From JBCBZH01 sp039815415 (GTDB lineage Bacteria > Bacteroidota > Rhodothermia > Rhodothermales > Rubricoccaceae): DNA of 6,820 bases. Below are positions 5,368-6,820 of the stretch, one piece after another. The stretch lies in contig JBCBZH010000245.1 in assembly GCA_039815415.1 (NCBI GenBank), forward strand, positions 1-6,820, written 5' to 3'. Position 1 is the first letter of the stretch, and each line of letters starts with the position of its first letter. The notes under the pieces were generated by a model, which searched no databases, was not told the origin of the DNA, and was given only the letters and a program-made list of their open reading frames with translations. Both the position numbers and the translations under genes were made by a program.

Positions 5368-6294
5368 ATGACTGATCTTCGCACCGTTGTCGTCGCGCTT
5401 GACTTCTCGCCCAGCTCTCGGGCTGCTCTGGAGTCTGCCATGCTTCTCGCAGAACGCTCTGGAGCCACGCTCCACCTGCTTCACGCCGACGTGCTCTTTC
5501 GATCTTCGGGTGACGGGGCGCCTCCGGATGGAGCGCCGAGCAGTACGCTCCGGGTCCGCGTGGAGCGGTTTGCCAGAGACACCCTCCCGGAGCTGGACAG
5601 CCTCGATCTCCAGATCGCGGTCGTTCGGGATGTGAGTCCCTCGTCAGCGATTCTGCGCTACGTGAGCGAGGTCTCGGCAGACCTTCTGGTGATGGGCACC
5701 CATGGGCGGTCAGGATTGTCGCGTCTGTTGATGGGGAGCGTTGCCGGTGCGTGTGTGGCAGCGTCTCCATGCCCGGTGTTCACGGTTCCGCTGGACGCCG
5801 ACGCGCTCGATGTCGCCGCCCCCATTCTCGTCGCCATCGACTTTAGCGAACGGAGTGGGGTGGCTCTGGCCGCCGGCCACGCGCTGGCGGATCTCATGGG
5901 CTCGACGGTCGAGCTGGTGCATGTGGTACGGGACGCAGGGCCGTATCCCGGATTTGCGCCCAATATTTTGTCTCTCATCGACTACGACCCCGAGCAGGGC
6001 AAGGCCGTCCAGGAGCGTGTCCTGCGATTCGTAGAACGCCATCCCGGCCCCGCGCCCGCTGCCATTCACGTGTCGATTGGGTCACCGTCGCGGGTGATTG
6101 CAGCGCTGGCCGCTGAGCGAGGCACCGGCGTGATTGTGATGGGGACGCACGGGCGAGACGGAGTGGCCCATGCGCTCATCGGAAGCGTGGCCGAGGCGAC
6201 GCTGCGGAGGGCGCCCTGCGCTGTGCTCACCCTCAAGGAGGAAACCCGTCTGGCCGCTCCCGAAGGATCCGTCAGCTCGATGACGGTCTCCTGA
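5368..6294 (+). CDS. Tandem universal stress protein, ATP-binding type (USP-D)
   Basis: A 308-residue cytoplasmic protein with two USP domains. Domain 1 begins at RTVVVALDFSPSS (5-17) and carries G110-THG113...G123-S124. Domain 2 begins at APILVAIDFSERS (150-162, counting from the end of the linker) and carries G259-THG262...G272-S273. Both match the ATP-binding G-x2-G-x9-G-[S/T] signature, so nucleotide binding is expected for both halves. The closing strands are SPCPVFTV and APCAVLTL. The ATG at 5368 lies four codons before the first conserved strand; a GTG at 5263 in the same frame would add 35 residues with no USP character and was rejected. The stop lies 28 nt before USP-E, so the two are probably co-transcribed. 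The start has no Shine-Dalgarno; the preceding bases are pyrimidine-rich. Confidence 0.93.
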   Translation: MTDLRTVVVALDFSPSSRAALESAMLLAERSGATLHLLHADVLFRSSGDGAPPDGAPSSTLRVRVERFARDTLPELDSLDLQIAVVRDVSPSSAILRYVSEVSADLLVMGTHGRSGLSRLLMGSVAGACVAASPCPVFTVPLDADALDVAAPILVAIDFSERSGVALAAGHALADLMGSTVELVHVVRDAGPYPGFAPNILSLIDYDPEQGKAVQERVLRFVERHPGPAPAAIHVSIGSPSRVIAALAAERGTGVIVMGTHGRDGVAHALIGSVAEATLRRAPCAVLTLKEETRLAAPEGSVSSMTVS

Positions 6295-6322
6295 TCCTCT
6301 CACTCAATGTCTTCGGTTCGTC

Positions 6323-6820
6323 ATGCGGACTCCCCAGGCAATCACCATTCAGACCGTCGTATTCCCGACAGACGGGTCGGCGACGGCCGAGGCGGCCCGG
6401 TCGGTCGCCATGCAGGTCGCTGAGCGCTACAGTGCAGAGCTGCATGTCCTGCAGGTGGAGATCATTCCGCCCGCTGGAGACCTCCGGTTCGATGCCATCC
6501 CGGAGCCGTTCGAGGCCGATAGCGTGGAGCGAGATGCGGGCGTGATTGAGGTTCGCCGCCGACACCCCGTCTCCGCAGACGCCATCGTGCTCTATGCCGA
6601 TGAGGTGGACGCAGATCTCGTCGTGATGGGGACGCATGGTCGCTCGGGCGTCAACCGTCTCACCCTCGGCTCCACCGCCGAGCGGGTGCTTCGTCTCGCC
6701 CCCTGCCCAGTGCTGACCGTGGGGCCTCGGTCCAGCACCGACGCGACCGGTCCTGTGCTGGTGCCGCTCGTGTTCGAGTCGGTGTCGGACTCGGCCCTCG
6801 ATACAGCCATCGCGCTGGCG
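6323..6820 (+). CDS. Universal stress protein, ATP-binding type, 3' end cut by window (USP-E)
   Basis: The first 166 residues are visible. A full USP domain starts at QTVVFPTDGSATA (10-22) and carries G103-THG106...G116-S117, an intact ATP-binding signature, followed by APCPVLTV (126-133). After a short Ser/Thr linker, GPVLVPLVFESVSDSALDTA (143-162) looks like the first strand and helix of a second domain, so the whole protein is very likely another tandem USP of roughly 300 residues. In that second strand the usual Asp of V-P-x-D appears replaced (LVPLVFES). The ATG at 6323 is chosen because it is the start nearest the conserved strand and lies 28 nt after USP-D; an ATG at 6307 is in another frame. 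No stop occurs before the window edge. Confidence 0.9.
   Translation, partial: MRTPQAITIQTVVFPTDGSATAEAARSVAMQVAERYSAELHVLQVEIIPPAGDLRFDAIPEPFEADSVERDAGVIEVRRRHPVSADAIVLYADEVDADLVVMGTHGRSGVNRLTLGSTAERVLRLAPCPVLTVGPRSSTDATGPVLVPLVFESVSDSALDTAIALA

Noticed and set aside
4972..6194. Exact 16-bp repeat TCGGAAGCGTGGCCGA at 4972-4987 and 6179-6194
   Set aside because: Both copies encode the conserved GSVAE segment of second USP domains, so protein conservation and shared codon use explain it.

Overview
The window is a dense, G+C-rich bacterial segment built almost entirely of universal stress protein (USP) genes. Four complete tandem-domain USPs and the start of a fifth lie around one Acg-type FMN nitroreductase-fold gene. 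At the left edge is the 5' part of a metal-transporting P-type ATPase. Genes point away from a central divergent promoter region at 3938-4169. The left arm (minus strand) reads USP-B, nitroreductase, USP-A, P-type ATPase. The right arm (plus strand) reads USP-C, USP-D, USP-E, the last cut by the window end.

The organism cannot be fixed from the sequence alone. High G+C, acidic USP sequences and the absence of a convincing Shine-Dalgarno sequence at all six starts with their upstream visible would suit a marine or halotolerant member of the Rhodothermota/Bacteroidota side of the tree. Gemmatimonadota or another high-G+C group remains possible. This is inference.

Left arm: USP-B and the nitroreductase are 4 nt apart, the nitroreductase and USP-A 11 nt apart, so they look like one transcription unit. 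The ATPase follows after 87 nt that hold two adjacent palindromic elements. Right arm: USP-C is followed by a 271-nt leader with several inverted repeats, then USP-D and USP-E only 28 nt apart.

Functionally the set (tandem USPs, Acg-family flavoprotein, cation P-type ATPase) resembles the gene content of the mycobacterial DosR dormancy regulon (Acg/Rv2032, several tandem USPs, CtpF). A role in surviving hypoxia, redox or energy stress is a reasonable inference. The ATP-binding signature G-x2-G-x9-G-[S/T] is intact in USP-A, USP-D and USP-E but degenerate in both domains of USP-B and USP-C, the two genes that flank the central promoter region.

The most surprising observation is at the left edge. 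The ATPase reading frame changes abruptly, in frame, near position 91 into about 30 codons that look like glucosamine-fructose-6-phosphate aminotransferase (GlmS), with a drop in G+C. This is most simply a chimeric contig or read end, but it should be checked.
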